Shown here: positions 44,362 to 54,978 of the stretch, piece by piece
How the letters are laid out: every line of letters begins with the position of its first letter
How positions within the stretch are numbered: position 1 is the stretch's first letter
Origin: Salinibacillus kushneri
GTDB lineage: Bacteria > Bacillota > Bacilli > Bacillales > Alkalibacillaceae
DNA: 64,000 nucleotides
Direction of reading: 5' to 3'
NCBI RefSeq assembly: GCF_900111405.1
Contig: NZ_FOHJ01000010.1
Coordinates: 49,460-113,459, forward strand
Notes under the pieces: generated by a model
What the model was told of the DNA's origin: nothing
The model's database searches: none
The model's input: the letters and a program-made list of their open reading frames with translations, nothing else
Program-made: the position numbers and the translations under genes

Positions 44362-44940
44362 ATGTATAAAATGTTGTTTATGGACAAACGGTTTTTGCTA
44401 TTATTATTTACCATTAATTTGCTGGGGACAATCTATGGGTATATATGGTATGGAAGCCAATTAGCTATAACTCCTGATATATTTTTAATTTTTGTACCAG
44501 ACAGTCCCACGGCCAGTCTCTTTTTTGTTATTGTTTTGTTGTTTTTTATTATCAATAAAAACGCTCCTTATATAGAAGCTTTAGCCTTTGTTACATTAGT
44601 GAAGTATGGTATTTGGGCTGTTGTTATGAATTTATTAACTTTTTTAATGAATGAATCGCTAAGCCCTGTTGCTTACATGCTTATTTTGTCTCATGGGGCT
44701 ATGGCTGTACAAGCCATTCTTTATTCCCCGTTTTATAAAATTAGATTAAGACATCTAATGGTGGCTGCCATATGGACTTTACATAATGATGTGATTGATT
44801 ATGTATTTGAAATGATGCCAATTTATGGAGATTTAATGGTACACATAAAAGAAGTTGGATATTTTACGTTCTGGTTAAGCCTCTTCTCAATTGGACTGGT
44901 TTATTTCATAAATGTAAGAAAAACGATTCGTCAGATATAA
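44362..44940 (+). CDS. ypjA: YpjA (DUF1405) membrane protein
   Basis: 192-aa membrane protein with six predicted helices, DUF1405 family. Typical pieces are LLFTINLLGTIYGYIWYGSQL and the conserved WTLHNDVIDYVF near 145. It follows qcrABC in B. subtilis also. Function unknown. ATG 44362 lies about 10 bp after ggag. Confidence 0.88.
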   Translation: MYKMLFMDKRFLLLLFTINLLGTIYGYIWYGSQLAITPDIFLIFVPDSPTASLFFVIVLLFFIINKNAPYIEALAFVTLVKYGIWAVVMNLLTFLMNESLSPVAYMLILSHGAMAVQAILYSPFYKIRLRHLMVAAIWTLHNDVIDYVFEMMPIYGDLMVHIKEVGYFTFWLSLFSIGLVYFINVRKTIRQI

Positions 44941-45005
44941 GTTATAAAATTCCTCTTTCTTGCATAGGGTTTATTAGAAGTGTGTGAGGAGAGGGGACAA
45001 GTATT

Positions 45006-45791
45006 ATGTTAGTGAAAAATCAAAAACCGAAGTTACCTGTACTGATTTTTTTAATTATTTTATTAACAGCGATGTCAATACCTATATTTGCTCATCATCA
45101 AGAAGGACAAGCCTATGATTTACTGGAAGAAGTTTACACAGTTTATGAGCTTGCTGATGCAAATAAGTATGAAGCAGCAAGAGAGCAATTAAATCAGATC
45201 AAGACCGCTCTTAATACGGGCCATTTATCACTATCTGAAGAAAAGCTTGCATACGTTTTAGATGTAACAGAAAACACGATAAGACATCTGGAGTCCAGTA
45301 TTGAGAATCATGAGCTGAAAATGGACAAGGTACTAGCTTTTGTTTTAATGATGGAAAGTGCTAAAAATCCTAACAGTGAAATGGTTGTTAAATGGGAAAA
45401 TCAATTGACAGATCAAATTACGAACGGCTTACAAAGTGAATCAAGAGAATTACAAACGGAATTTTATCAGGTTATGGACTTTTATAGTATAATTTACCCT
45501 GCCATTAAAATTAAGCAGGATACGAAGGTTTGGTCCCAGCTTGATGAACAATTTATAAACTTAAATCAAATACAGAATGAAGAGGATATGCTTCATGCGC
45601 TGAATGTTATGCTCCAAACTTTTGAAACATTGGAAACACCTGTTGATAAGCAAAAGGATGATGATGCTTCCCTTGCCTGGTTAATCTTCACTGTTGGTGG
45701 TGTGATTGTTTTTACATTATTTTATGTAGGTTTTAGAAAATATAAGGGTGAAAAGAAAGAGAAAAAAATCAAAAAAGTTGACGATTTGTAA
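45006..45791 (+). CDS. ypjB: Sporulation protein YpjB
   Basis: 261 aa with an N-terminal signal peptide (about 1-31), a long alpha-helical extracytoplasmic middle and a C-terminal transmembrane helix (about 225-245) followed by a lysine-rich cytoplasmic tail. Architecture and position after ypjA match B. subtilis YpjB (264 aa), a sporulation-linked protein. RBS ggagaggggac before ATG 45006. Confidence 0.87.
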   Translation: MLVKNQKPKLPVLIFLIILLTAMSIPIFAHHQEGQAYDLLEEVYTVYELADANKYEAAREQLNQIKTALNTGHLSLSEEKLAYVLDVTENTIRHLESSIENHELKMDKVLAFVLMMESAKNPNSEMVVKWENQLTDQITNGLQSESRELQTEFYQVMDFYSIIYPAIKIKQDTKVWSQLDEQFINLNQIQNEEDMLHALNVMLQTFETLETPVDKQKDDDASLAWLIFTVGGVIVFTLFYVGFRKYKGEKKEKKIKKVDDL

Positions 45792-45845
45792 TCTTATTGA
45801 CTATAATTGACCATATAGAAATATTCTAATGGAGGAGAGTTGTTA

Positions 45846-46532
45846 ATGGCAGGCATGGGTGGATTTCTGATTTACTTTGCTATCCTTCTCATATTACCTT
45901 TATGGGCCCAATCAAAAGTGAAGAGAGCATATAAAAAACATTCCAAAATCCAAAATTCTTCAATGATGACTGGTGCGCAGGTAGCACGGAAAATACTTGA
46001 TGAAAATGGATTGTTTGATGTTAAGATAGAAGAGGTTCGAGGTGTTATGTCGGACCATTACGACCCTAGATCTAAAACGGTTCGTTTATCAACAGATAAC
46101 TATCATGGGCAATCTCAGGCAGCTTCAGCTATTGCAGCACATGAAGTTGGCCATGCGATTCAAGATGCTGAAGAATATGCGTTTTTACGCTTTAGACATG
46201 CAATAGTGCCTGTAGCTAATTTAGGCTCGAACTTGTCATATATTCTTATTATTGCTGGTGCAATCATGTATTCAGCAAACTTGCTTTTAACGGGTATTGT
46301 ATTTATGTCAGCAGCTGTTTTATTCCAACTAGTAACTTTACCTGTAGAGTATAACGCTTCTTCAAGAGCAATGGACCAATTAGTTTCTACTGGAGTCATT
46401 AGAAACAATGAATATCGGGAAACAAAAAAAGTGCTTAATGCAGCTGCTTTAACTTATGTAGCAGCAGCTATAACAGCCTTGTTAGAGCTTTTGCGATTCG
46501 TATTACTTTTCGTTGGAATGAATGAAGAATAA
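45846..46532 (+). CDS. yugP: Neutral zinc metallopeptidase, YugP type
   Basis: 228-aa membrane-embedded zinc peptidase. The HEVGH motif lies at about residue 99 in AIAAHEVGHAIQ, with the second metal site LPVEYNASSRAMDQL near 170; three or four transmembrane helices surround them. The family is YugP/DUF1992-like; in B. subtilis yugP is elsewhere, so the location here is specific to this lineage. ATG 45846 with ggaggagag. Substrate unknown. Confidence 0.87.
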   Translation: MAGMGGFLIYFAILLILPLWAQSKVKRAYKKHSKIQNSSMMTGAQVARKILDENGLFDVKIEEVRGVMSDHYDPRSKTVRLSTDNYHGQSQAASAIAAHEVGHAIQDAEEYAFLRFRHAIVPVANLGSNLSYILIIAGAIMYSANLLLTGIVFMSAAVLFQLVTLPVEYNASSRAMDQLVSTGVIRNNEYRETKKVLNAAALTYVAAAITALLELLRFVLLFVGMNEE

Positions 46533-46536
46533 TCAG

Positions 46537-46577
46537 AGCCCTGGTACTGTGAAAATCAGCACCAGGGCTTTTGTTTG
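46537..46577 (+). terminator. Terminator between yugP and ypjC
   Basis: Nine-bp stem agccctggt / accagggct (46537-46545, 46561-46569) with T-rich tail tttgtttgg. Serves yugP and possibly also ypjC from the other strand. Confidence 0.85.
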
Positions 46578-46612
46578 GTTTATAAGCTCTTGTTTAACGA
46601 AAACAATAACTT

Positions 46613-47482
46613 TTATTTAATCGGGTTTTTATCTTCGTCAAGGGTAAATCCTTCTCCCATGACATCGTGTACGGAGCTCAGAGCCACGAAAGCATGTGGG
46701 TCGATTGCGTTTATAATGTTTTTTAATCGTACAATTTCATTTCGGGCTACCACACAATATAAAACGTCTCGTTTAGAGCCAGTATAGCTCCCACGACCTT
46801 CTAAAACCGTAACACCCCGATCCATGTCTTTTAAAACTTTATCAGCAATTTGTTGACTGTTTTCAGAGATAATGGTTGCTCCTCTAGCTGTATATGCAGC
46901 TTCCTGAAGAAAGTCAATTACCCAAGCGCTGATAAAAACCGCCACCAACGTATACATACCCTCAATCGGTTCCAGGTATAAAACAATGGAGGAAAAAATA
47001 ACAAATGCATCAAAGAGAAACATAGCTCTTCCCATGCTCCATCCAATATATTTATTAGCGAGTCGTGCTATAATATCAACTCCGCCAGTAGTACCTCCAT
47101 AACGAAAGATAATCCCTAAGCCCACACCTATAAAGGTTCCCGCAAATAACGCTGCAAGTGTCATGTCATTTTCAAGTGAAAAGGTAAAGGTATGGATTTG
47201 AAAGATCCATAAAAAGATTGATACAGCAATTGTACCAATTATTGTATAAATAAATGTAATTCTTCCTAATAGTCTCCAGCCAACGATAAACACAGGAATG
47301 TTTAATAGAATATTCATAACTGCAGGATCCCAGTTAAAGAGATAATATAATAGGAGTGTAACACCAGTAAATCCACCCTCAGTTAAATTATTTTGCATGT
47401 TAAAGTGAACGATACCGAAGGAAAAAATGGCTGAGCCTATTAAAATGAATAAAATATTTTTTGCCTTAATCCCGTTAATCAT
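46613..47482 (-). CDS. ypjC: YitT-family membrane protein (YpjC)
   Basis: 289 aa. Five transmembrane helices in the first two thirds (YitT_membrane domain), then a cytoplasmic DUF2179 domain (about 215-280) containing GVTVLEGRGSYTG. ATG 47482 is chosen because gaggtga lies five bases upstream on the minus strand and gives the B. subtilis length (290 aa). The open frame upstream runs into a repeat and is unlikely to be translated. Transport-like; substrate unknown. Confidence 0.88.
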   Translation of the reverse strand: MINGIKAKNILFILIGSAIFSFGIVHFNMQNNLTEGGFTGVTLLLYYLFNWDPAVMNILLNIPVFIVGWRLLGRITFIYTIIGTIAVSIFLWIFQIHTFTFSLENDMTLAALFAGTFIGVGLGIIFRYGGTTGGVDIIARLANKYIGWSMGRAMFLFDAFVIFSSIVLYLEPIEGMYTLVAVFISAWVIDFLQEAAYTARGATIISENSQQIADKVLKDMDRGVTVLEGRGSYTGSKRDVLYCVVARNEIVRLKNIINAIDPHAFVALSSVHDVMGEGFTLDEDKNPIK

Positions 47483-47569
47483 GGGAGTCACCTCATTTTC
47501 TTCATTGTCACCAACACTCATTATAGGAAATGATAACCATTGGAGCAAACCATGTTCAGTCGGTTTCCG

Positions 47570-47692
47570 GTTTTTGTTGTCTAACTCCGGCTCCTGGGTG
47601 GACATAAGCCAAAGCCATTCCGTGGCGAAAAGCGTGCCACTCCGTGTATTCTCCTTATACAGTTGGACCTAACCAGTCGCCTCCGCTCTTCT
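47570..47692 (+). repeat. Dispersed intergenic repeat
   Basis: About 120 bp running from ttgtctaactccggctcctg to cagtcgcctccgctcttctt, with internal complementarity gtggc / gccac and ataag / cttat. The end blocks recur at 41490-41550. I recognise this as the intergenic repeat style common in Bacillaceae genomes. It fills most of the 286-bp gap between ypjC and ypjD and would overlap any longer ypjC. Confidence 0.6.
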
Positions 47693-47768
47693 TATAAGCT
47701 AAAAGATTTGTCAAATTTGGTGAGTTTAGCTACCATGAATGTGACAAAGTTTTGAAAGAGGGAATTGT

Positions 47769-48125
47769 ATGTCTAATATCGAATATACAACAAAGGAAAT
47801 CCAAAAGCGAGTCGATCAATACATATCTCAATTTAAAGAAGGATATTTTTCACCATTAAGTTTGATGGCAAGATTAACAGAAGAAACAGGAGAGTTGGCA
47901 AGAGAAATAAATCATTATTATGGTGAAAAGCCTAAAAAGAAAACTGAAGAAGAAAATACAGTGGAAGAGGAGCTAGGAGATTTACTCTTTGTCATGGCAT
48001 GTTTTGCCAATTCTTTAAACATTGATTTGGGAAAATCGTTTGATACAGCTATGAGTAAATTCGAAACAAGAGATAAAGACAGATGGACGAAAAAAGACAT
48101 ACAGGACGGTGAACAAAATGGTTAA
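47769..48125 (+). CDS. ypjD: MazG-like nucleotide pyrophosphohydrolase YpjD
   Basis: 118-aa all-alpha NTP pyrophosphohydrolase domain. The metal-binding acidic motif is visible as [10 protein letters not shown] near residues 38-47 and [11 protein letters not shown] near 65-75. It probably cleans non-canonical or excess nucleotides. It overlaps dapB by 8 bp and shares its operon, as in B. subtilis (YpjD, 111 aa). Confidence 0.9.
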   Translation: MSNIEYTTKEIQKRVDQYISQFKEGYFSPLSLMARLTEETGELAREINHYYGEKPKKKTEEENTVEEELGDLLFVMACFANSLNIDLGKSFDTAMSKFETRDKDRWTKKDIQDGEQNG

Positions 48126-48912
48126 CATTATTGTAGCAGGACCACGTGGTAAAATGGGTAGTGAAGCATTACGATTAATTGAACGAACAGAGAATTATGA
48201 ATTAGTGGGTTGTATTGATCGAAAACATGATGGCATGAATATTAATGACCTTGAAAATCTTCCAAATTTAGATGCTCGTATTTATGCAGAACCTCAACAG
48301 GCTTTTCAGGAATTAAAAGCTGATGTATTAATTGATTTAACGTCACCAGAAGTTGGCTATTTGCATACACGCTTAGCGCTTGAAAATGGGGTAAGACCGG
48401 TTGTGGGAACAAGTGGTTTTACAAGTGAACAATTAGATGAAATACAACAATTAACAGAGCAAAAAGAGCTGGGTGCAGTCATTGCTCCCAATTTTGCTGT
48501 TGGTGCAGTATTAATGATGCAATTTGCTAAGTGGGCGGCAAAATATTTCCCTGATGTTGAAATCATTGAAAAGCATCATGATCAGAAATTAGATGCGCCA
48601 TCAGGTACGGCTGTGAAAACGGCTCAGCTGATTGAAGAAGTAAGATCAAGTAAAATTCAAGGACATCCGGAAGAAAAAGAAACATTACCAGGAGCCCGCG
48701 GTGCTAATGAGGATGGAATGAGAATACATAGTGTACGATTACCTGGTTTAATTGCTCACCAGGAAGTTATTTTTGGCGGAACTGGACAGGGATTAACCAT
48801 TAAACATGATTCCTATCATCGCCAATCCTTTATGAGTGGTGTCAAACTAGCTGTAGATGAAGTGCAAAATATCAATATGTTCGTTTATGGTTTAGAAAAT
48901 TTATTGGAATAG
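48118..48912 (+). CDS. dapB: 4-hydroxy-tetrahydrodipicolinate reductase
   Basis: 264-aa enzyme of lysine, diaminopimelate and dipicolinate synthesis. NAD(P) motif [10 protein letters not shown] near residue 9, catalytic block [18 protein letters not shown] near 150-167. Start ATG 48118 inside the end of ypjD, preceded by the ggtgaac site. Products feed cell wall and the spore compound dipicolinate. Confidence 0.96.
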   Translation: MVNIIVAGPRGKMGSEALRLIERTENYELVGCIDRKHDGMNINDLENLPNLDARIYAEPQQAFQELKADVLIDLTSPEVGYLHTRLALENGVRPVVGTSGFTSEQLDEIQQLTEQKELGAVIAPNFAVGAVLMMQFAKWAAKYFPDVEIIEKHHDQKLDAPSGTAVKTAQLIEEVRSSKIQGHPEEKETLPGARGANEDGMRIHSVRLPGLIAHQEVIFGGTGQGLTIKHDSYHRQSFMSGVKLAVDEVQNINMFVYGLENLLE

Positions 48913-48924
48913 AGGGGAATACCA

Positions 48925-49320
48925 TTGAAAATTGCTTTGATTGCCCATGACAAGAAGAAAAATGAGCTTGTAAATTTTGTATTGGCATATAAGACTGTGT
49001 TTGAAAAACATGAACTTTATGCAACAGGAACTACTGGTGAACAGGTTATAGAAAAAGTAGGCGTGCCTGTTCACCGTTTTCGATCAGGTCCACACGGAGG
49101 TGATCAGCAAATCGGAGCCATGATTGCTGAACAGGAGATGGATATTGTTATTTTCTTTAGAGATCCATTAACCGCACAGCCTCATGAACCAGATGTTAGT
49201 GCATTGCTTCGTCTTTGTGATGTTTATAAAATACCTTTGGCAACCAATATTGCAGCAGCAGAAATTCTTATTCATGGACTTGATCGTGGTGATTTTCAGT
49301 GGCGTGAGATTGTAAAGTAA
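48925..49320 (+). CDS. mgsA: Methylglyoxal synthase
   Basis: 131-aa enzyme converting dihydroxyacetone phosphate to methylglyoxal, relieving sugar-phosphate stress. Blocks [14 protein letters not shown] at the N-terminus, the phosphate-binding ATGTTG near 32 and [13 protein letters not shown] near 86 with catalytic aspartates. TTG start 48925 with agagggg. In B. subtilis bshB1 follows; here bshA follows directly. Confidence 0.95.
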   Translation: MKIALIAHDKKKNELVNFVLAYKTVFEKHELYATGTTGEQVIEKVGVPVHRFRSGPHGGDQQIGAMIAEQEMDIVIFFRDPLTAQPHEPDVSALLRLCDVYKIPLATNIAAAEILIHGLDRGDFQWREIVK

Positions 49321-49353
49321 AGAAGAAAAGACAGCATAGATAGGGTGAGGAAA

Positions 49354-50487
49354 ATGGGATTAAAAATAGGAATTACGTGTTACCCGACCGTTGGAGGCTC
49401 AGGTGTTATTGCGACTGAGCTAGGAAAGTTATTAGCCGAAAAAGGACATGAAATTCATTTTATCTCTTCAAACATGCCGTTTCGATTAACAAAATTATAT
49501 TCAAACATTTATTTCCATGAAGTGGAGATTAACAATTATCCTATTTTTCAGCACCCGCCTTACGATTTAGCCTTGTCAAGTAAGATGGCTGATGTGATTG
49601 ATCAGGAGCAATTAGATATATTACATGTCCATTATGCGGTACCACATGCTGTGTGCGCCATTTTAGCAAAACAAATGGCCACACGTGATGTGAAGATTGT
49701 CACAACGCTTCATGGTACTGACATAACTGTACTGGGTGTAGATTTAAGTCTGAAAAATATTATTCGATATGGTATTGAAGAATCAGACTGTGTAACAACG
49801 GTATCTGAAAGTTTGAAAAAGCAGACAGAGGAAATCGTTAGTGTAAAGAAGGACATGAATGTCATTTATAATTTCGTAGATGAACGGGAATATAAAGAAA
49901 ATACGGATATGAAACTGAAGGAAGATCTGGGGATTAAAGACTATGAAAAAGTTGTCATTCATATATCAAACTTTAGAAAAGTAAAAAGAGTTCCTGATGT
50001 CATCCGGGTATTTGCGAACATCGTTAAAGAAATGCCTTCAAAGCTTCTACTAATAGGAGATGGTCCAGACTATGTTACGGTTCGTGAGTTAGTGAAAGAG
50101 CTCGGCATTGAAGATGATGTCATCTTTTTAGGAAAACAGGAAAATGTAGCAGAGCTATTATCTATTGCAGATCTTAAGTTACTTTTATCTGAAAAGGAAA
50201 GCTTTGGTCTTGTATTACTGGAAGCAATGGCAAGTGGTGTACCCTGTATTGGGACCAACACAGGCGGCATGCCAGAAGTAATTAAAGATAGCGAAACAGG
50301 CTATATATGTCAAGTAACAGACGTTGATATGATAAGCCAAAAGGCTGTAAAACTCTTGTCTGACCAAGACCTATGGAGACAATTTTCCAAGGCTTCTTTA
50401 ATGCGGGTGCAATGTGAGTTTTCTTCACGTCGTATTGTTGAACAATATGAACAGCTATACCATGAATTAATCGATTCTTCTCAGTAA
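49354..50487 (+). CDS. bshA: Bacillithiol glycosyltransferase BshA
   Basis: 377 aa, identical to the B. subtilis length. GT4-family enzyme joining UDP-GlcNAc and malate, the first step of bacillithiol synthesis. N-terminal [19 protein letters not shown] and the C-terminal nucleotide-sugar block [18 protein letters not shown] near 280 are diagnostic. ATG 49354 preferred over the GTG at 49345. The deacetylase gene bshB1 is missing from its usual place just upstream. Confidence 0.95.
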   Translation: MGLKIGITCYPTVGGSGVIATELGKLLAEKGHEIHFISSNMPFRLTKLYSNIYFHEVEINNYPIFQHPPYDLALSSKMADVIDQEQLDILHVHYAVPHAVCAILAKQMATRDVKIVTTLHGTDITVLGVDLSLKNIIRYGIEESDCVTTVSESLKKQTEEIVSVKKDMNVIYNFVDEREYKENTDMKLKEDLGIKDYEKVVIHISNFRKVKRVPDVIRVFANIVKEMPSKLLLIGDGPDYVTVRELVKELGIEDDVIFLGKQENVAELLSIADLKLLLSEKESFGLVLLEAMASGVPCIGTNTGGMPEVIKDSETGYICQVTDVDMISQKAVKLLSDQDLWRQFSKASLMRVQCEFSSRRIVEQYEQLYHELIDSSQ

Positions 50488-50579
50488 AATTTTTACAAAA
50501 CAATCAGGCTGGATATATGTGCAAATCAGTGAATAGATACATGAAAGTATCCCTGTTTACAGAAGGAAGATGATGAGGT

Positions 50580-51785
50580 ATGAAACCACCATTTAAAGAT
50601 GCACTCCCTATATTAGAACGACTTGAACAAGAAGGGTTTCAAGCCTATTTTGTCGGAGGAGCTGTCCGTGATAGTCTCCTGAACCGTCCTATCGATGATG
50701 TGGATATCGCTACCAGTGCAACACCCAAGCAAGTGCAGGAATTATTTCAAAAGACGATACCGATTGGGATTGAACATGGGACGATATTAGTCAGGTACAA
50801 TAACCAATCATTCGAAGTAACCACATTTCGTACAGAAAGTGATTATCAGGATTTTCGTCACCCTGAAACAGTCGAATTTGTAAAAGATATTGAGTTAGAT
50901 TTGTCGAGACGTGATTTTACAATGAATGCTATTGCTATGGATAGAAACGGAAAATGTATTGATCCTTACCTGGGTCAAACACATATAAGAGAAAAAAGAA
51001 TAGAAACCGTTCGTGATGCGGATGAAAGATTCTGTGAAGATCCACTTAGAATGATGAGAGCCCTGCGATTTGTAAGCCAGATTGGATTTCAACTTGGATT
51101 ATCTGCAGAGGAGGCTATCATTCGTAATCAACACTTATTAAGAAATATAGCCGTTGAACGAATAGCTGCAGAAATGGAAAAGCTTTGGAAAGGTTCATAC
51201 ATTCATCAGGCATTGTCAATTCTGATTAAGACAGAAATTGGGCGATCATTACCGATTTTTAAAGATCATGATTCTCTTATTGAAGCATGTTTAAATAGAA
51301 TATCAACGCCATTTCATTCCTTACCAGAGGCCATTACGTGCATGCATTTGCTGCATCAGGAGGTCTCTATTGATGAATGGTGTAAGCTTTGGAAACTCTC
51401 AAAATCGGTAAAAAATAGATGTCATCAACTAACACGGGTTTATCACTATTATCAACATCAGGGCTTAAAACCGGAGACTTTATATCAATTAACCCCCGAT
51501 ATGATACCCGAGTTTGTTCATTTAGTGCTTATATTAGACGCCCATTCAAGTCTATCGATAGGAGAAGTAGAACATGACTATAAGCTTTTACCTATAAAAA
51601 ATAGAGATGAGCTGGCTATAAATGGCCATGAAATTTTAGCACTTCTTCCTGACGAGAAACCTGGTCCATGGTTACGTACATTTATCGAAAGAATTGAAAA
51701 GCAGGTTATAAATGGTTCATTACCAAATGATAAACAACAAATAAAGGAATGGGTGAAAAAATGGAATCGACAAGAAAAAAGTTAA
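50580..51785 (+). CDS. cca: CCA tRNA nucleotidyltransferase
   Basis: 401-aa class II enzyme adding CCA to tRNA 3' ends. Nucleotidyltransferase motif GGAVRDSLLNRPIDDVDIATSA near residues 22-43 with the catalytic DxD, the RRDFTMNA block near 110 and the RxDxR-type block. RBS gaagatgatgaggt before ATG 50580. Overlaps the start of birA. Confidence 0.96.
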   Translation: MKPPFKDALPILERLEQEGFQAYFVGGAVRDSLLNRPIDDVDIATSATPKQVQELFQKTIPIGIEHGTILVRYNNQSFEVTTFRTESDYQDFRHPETVEFVKDIELDLSRRDFTMNAIAMDRNGKCIDPYLGQTHIREKRIETVRDADERFCEDPLRMMRALRFVSQIGFQLGLSAEEAIIRNQHLLRNIAVERIAAEMEKLWKGSYIHQALSILIKTEIGRSLPIFKDHDSLIEACLNRISTPFHSLPEAITCMHLLHQEVSIDEWCKLWKLSKSVKNRCHQLTRVYHYYQHQGLKPETLYQLTPDMIPEFVHLVLILDAHSSLSIGEVEHDYKLLPIKNRDELAINGHEILALLPDEKPGPWLRTFIERIEKQVINGSLPNDKQQIKEWVKKWNRQEKS

Positions 51786-52753
51786 TCACCCTGTTAGCAG
51801 ATGCAAAGGATTCTTTTATATCTGGCCAAAGACTCTCCGACGAACTTAGTATTTCCCGTGCTGCGATTTGGAAGCACATGAAAGCTCTTGAACAGGAAGG
51901 ATATGAAATCGAGGCAGTTTCCAGAAAGGGCTATCGAATTGTATCTTTTCCAGAAGAAATGAGTGTCAATACCATTCAATGGGATTTGCGTACGGTATGG
52001 TTAGGTCAAAAGATGTATTATAGGAATCAGGTGGATTCCACACAGTCCATCGCTCATCAGTTGGCTAGGGATGGTGCTGTTCATGGTACAGTTGTTGTGG
52101 CAGATGAACAAGTAAAGGGGAGAGGAAGATTACATCGCCCCTGGCATTCTCAAAAAGGAAAAGGAATTTGGATGAGCATTATATTAAGGCCAAATATTGA
52201 ACCACAGCGAGCTCCTCAATTAACATTAGCGAGTGCAGTCGCGATTACAAGAATGCTAAAATCTGTTTGTCACGTAGATGCAAAAATCAAATGGCCGAAT
52301 GACATTTTTTTACATAACCGTAAGCTTGCTGGTATTTTAACTGAAATGCAAGCCGAGCAGGATTTAATTGAATATGTAATCATTGGAATGGGGATAAATG
52401 TTAATCAAAATCAAACAGATATCCCTGATTCGCTAACGGAAATCGCTACTTCTTTAAAATTAGAAACTGGAGAAACATTTAAAAGAGAAACGTTAATTCA
52501 GTCTATACTAAAAGAACTAGAAGTAATATATGACCAATACATTCAGCAAGGCTTTTCTGCTGTTAAGTCTCATTGGGAAGAAGCCGCTTATCGAATGGGA
52601 GAAACGATTACCGTAAAAACGAGAAATCAGAAGTGGGATGCTTTATTAGTAGGTATACAAGATGATGGAGCACTGATTGTTGAGGATCAAACACAAAACC
52701 GTAGAGTTCTTTATTCAGCTGAAATTGACTGGAAGCGGGGGAAGGAAGAATGA
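51761..52753 (+). CDS. birA: Biotin ligase and biotin operon repressor BirA
   Basis: 330 aa. N-terminal winged helix (about 1-60, [19 protein letters not shown]) for operator binding, central ligase with [11 protein letters not shown] near 120 and KIKWPNDI near 178, small C-terminal SH3-like domain. It biotinylates carboxylases and, with biotinyl-AMP, represses biotin genes. Start ATG 51761 inside cca (25-bp overlap); ATG 51749 also in frame. Shares 4 bp with panB. Confidence 0.95.
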   Translation: MESTRKKLITLLADAKDSFISGQRLSDELSISRAAIWKHMKALEQEGYEIEAVSRKGYRIVSFPEEMSVNTIQWDLRTVWLGQKMYYRNQVDSTQSIAHQLARDGAVHGTVVVADEQVKGRGRLHRPWHSQKGKGIWMSIILRPNIEPQRAPQLTLASAVAITRMLKSVCHVDAKIKWPNDIFLHNRKLAGILTEMQAEQDLIEYVIIGMGINVNQNQTDIPDSLTEIATSLKLETGETFKRETLIQSILKELEVIYDQYIQQGFSAVKSHWEEAAYRMGETITVKTRNQKWDALLVGIQDDGALIVEDQTQNRRVLYSAEIDWKRGKEE

Positions 52754-53589
52754 AAACACGTGCCAAGCTGCAAAAAATGAAGGAAAACAAGGAAAAAATC
52801 ACAATGATTACAGCCTATGATTATCCTTCAGCTAAATTATCACAAGAATCTGGAGTAGATACTATATTGGTTGGCGATTCATTAGGAATGGTCGTTCTTG
52901 GCTATGATTCTACAATACCAGTTACGATGGAGGATATGATTCATCACGGCAAGGCTGTAAAACGTGGTGCGGATGATACGTTCGTTGTCGTTGACATGCC
53001 ATTTATGTCTTATCATATTTCCAAAGAAGAAACGTTGAAGAATGCGCAAAGATTATTTCAGAAAACAGGTGCACAGGCTTTAAAAATTGAAGGTGCCGGA
53101 GAAGTATTAAACACTATTGAACAATTAACACATGCCGGAATCCCTGTGGTTGGCCATTTAGGCCTTACCCCACAGACTGTGAACGTGATAGGCGGCTACC
53201 GAATTCAAGGGAAAAACAAGAAAGATGCTGAAGAGCTCATTGAAAATGCTAAGAAGGTTGAAGAAGCTGGTGCCATGGCTTTAGTTCTTGAATGTGTACC
53301 TGAACCATTAGCCAGACTAATTACGGAACATGTATCCATACCGACGATAGGGATTGGTGCAGGAAAATTTTGTGATGGACAAGTCCTTGTTTTCCACGAT
53401 ATCCTTAAATACGGCGTTGACCGTTTACCTAAATTTGTAAAGCCTTATGGAAATGCCAATGATTGGTTTCAGTCATCCATAACACAATATGTAAATGAAG
53501 TGAAAGATGAGGTCTTTCCATCAAAAGAAAATGTCTATGAGATGGATGAAGAGGAAATACCCTCTCTTTATGGAGGAAAAGAAAAATGA
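52750..53589 (+). CDS. panB: 3-methyl-2-oxobutanoate hydroxymethyltransferase
   Basis: 279-aa first enzyme of pantoate synthesis, forming ketopantoate. Blocks [35 protein letters not shown] and the C-terminal [20 protein letters not shown] are typical; metal-binding aspartates lie in GDSLG and VVDMPF. ATG overlaps the birA stop (4 bp) and its own stop overlaps panC by 4 bp, so birA-panB-panC-panD are coupled. Confidence 0.97.
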   Translation: MKTRAKLQKMKENKEKITMITAYDYPSAKLSQESGVDTILVGDSLGMVVLGYDSTIPVTMEDMIHHGKAVKRGADDTFVVVDMPFMSYHISKEETLKNAQRLFQKTGAQALKIEGAGEVLNTIEQLTHAGIPVVGHLGLTPQTVNVIGGYRIQGKNKKDAEELIENAKKVEEAGAMALVLECVPEPLARLITEHVSIPTIGIGAGKFCDGQVLVFHDILKYGVDRLPKFVKPYGNANDWFQSSITQYVNEVKDEVFPSKENVYEMDEEEIPSLYGGKEK

Positions 53590-54455
53590 AAGTTATACGT
53601 ACGATAAATGAGATGCAACAGCTTGCATTGCAATGTAAGAAAGAGAATAAGTCCATTGGTTTTGTAGCAACGATGGGATACTTGCATGAGGGACACAGAA
53701 AACTTTTAAGCTCAGCGAGAAAAGAGAATGATATTTTAGTTGCGAGTATTTTTGTGAATCCCCTTCAATTTGGTCCAAATGAAGATTTTGAACGCTATCC
53801 TCGTGATGAAGAACATGACGAGCAGGTTGCAAGAGAAGAAAAGGTGGATGTTGTCTTCATTCCGACTGTAGACGAAATGTACCCAATGCCAATGTCTTTA
53901 CGTTTAACCATGGCAAGACGGGCCAATGTATTATGCGGCAAATCCCGCGAAGGTCACTTTGACGGTGTTGTTACAGTATTGACAAAATTATTTCATATCG
54001 TGTTACCTGATCGTGCTTATTTTGGCCTCAAAGATGCCCAGCAATTTGCTGTTGTTGATGCATTAGTAGAAGATTTTAATTTTCCTATTGAGTTAAGGGG
54101 AATTCCTACAGTCAGAGAACAATATGGTTTAGCTAAAAGCAGTCGTAATGTCTATCTATCTGAAGAGGAGCGGGAAAAAGCGAAATATATTTATCAAGGA
54201 TTACAAAAGGGACAGGACTTGATAAGAGCAGGAGAAAAACGAAAAGAAATTATTGTTAACGAAGTTTCCCAGTTCATAAAATCGTATACTCATGGTAAAA
54301 TTGACTACGTTGATTTATTAACCTATCCAAAATTAGAGGATATAAACACTGTGAATCAGCGCGTTATCCTTGCGGCAGCTGTTTATTTTAATCAAGCGCG
54401 TCTGATTGATAATGTAATCTTAGAGGAAAATGGTGATTTAAGTTTTACCGAATAA
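53586..54455 (+). CDS. panC: Pantothenate synthetase
   Basis: 289-aa ATP-dependent ligase joining pantoate and beta-alanine. Nucleotidyl-transferase motif MGYLHEGH near residues 29-36 and the blocks [13 protein letters not shown] and [13 protein letters not shown] are clear. Overlaps panB by 4 bp; panD follows after 28 bp. Confidence 0.97.
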   Translation: MKVIRTINEMQQLALQCKKENKSIGFVATMGYLHEGHRKLLSSARKENDILVASIFVNPLQFGPNEDFERYPRDEEHDEQVAREEKVDVVFIPTVDEMYPMPMSLRLTMARRANVLCGKSREGHFDGVVTVLTKLFHIVLPDRAYFGLKDAQQFAVVDALVEDFNFPIELRGIPTVREQYGLAKSSRNVYLSEEEREKAKYIYQGLQKGQDLIRAGEKRKEIIVNEVSQFIKSYTHGKIDYVDLLTYPKLEDINTVNQRVILAAAVYFNQARLIDNVILEENGDLSFTE

Positions 54456-54483
54456 ATGAATAAGGTTTTAGGGGGAAATAATC

Positions 54484-54870
54484 ATGTTTCGCACCATGAT
54501 GAATGCGAAGATCCATCGTGCACGGGTTACTGAAGCCAATTTAAATTATGTTGGCAGTGTAACGATTGATCAAAGTATTTTAGAAAAAGTAGGGATCTTA
54601 CCACATGAAAAAGTTCAAATTGTAAATAACAATAATGGAGCCAGAATCGAAACCTACGTCATTTCTGGAGAAAGAGGCAGTGGTGTTATTTGTTTAAATG
54701 GGGCTGCAGCCAGACAATTTCAAAAGGATGATGTCATTATAATTATTTCATATGCTGTTCTATCAGATCGTGAGCTTGACAATCACCAGCCAGTGATTGC
54801 AATCATGAACGAAAATAATGAAATTGATGAAATCAGGCATGCAGAACCACCTTTAACAAGTATTAACTAG
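54484..54870 (+). CDS. panD: Aspartate 1-decarboxylase
   Basis: 128-aa pyruvoyl-dependent enzyme producing beta-alanine. The self-cleavage site Gly24-Ser25 is present in YVGSVTID, generating the pyruvoyl group at the new N-terminus; the GAAAR block near 77 is conserved. RBS tagggggaa before ATG 54484. Last gene of the pan operon; terminator follows. Confidence 0.97.
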   Translation: MFRTMMNAKIHRARVTEANLNYVGSVTIDQSILEKVGILPHEKVQIVNNNNGARIETYVISGERGSGVICLNGAAARQFQKDDVIIIISYAVLSDRELDNHQPVIAIMNENNEIDEIRHAEPPLTSIN

Positions 54871-54892
54871 CTTTTACTAAACGATTCATTAA

Positions 54893-54922
54893 AGCTCCCG
54901 CATTTGTGGGAGTTATTTTTTT
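54893..54922 (+). terminator. Terminator of birA-panBCD
   Basis: Stem ctcccgca / tgtgggag (one G-T pair) near 54895-54912, followed by ttattttttt. Confidence 0.85.
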
Positions 54923-54978
54923 AAATAATCGTAATGAATGTAGAATGTGCTCTGTATGTAAAGTAAGAAGGTGACTTC

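Noticed and set aside
47483..47605. N-terminal extension of ypjC
   Set aside because: It runs into a dispersed repeat and lacks a ribosome site; ATG 47482 has gaggtga and gives the family length.
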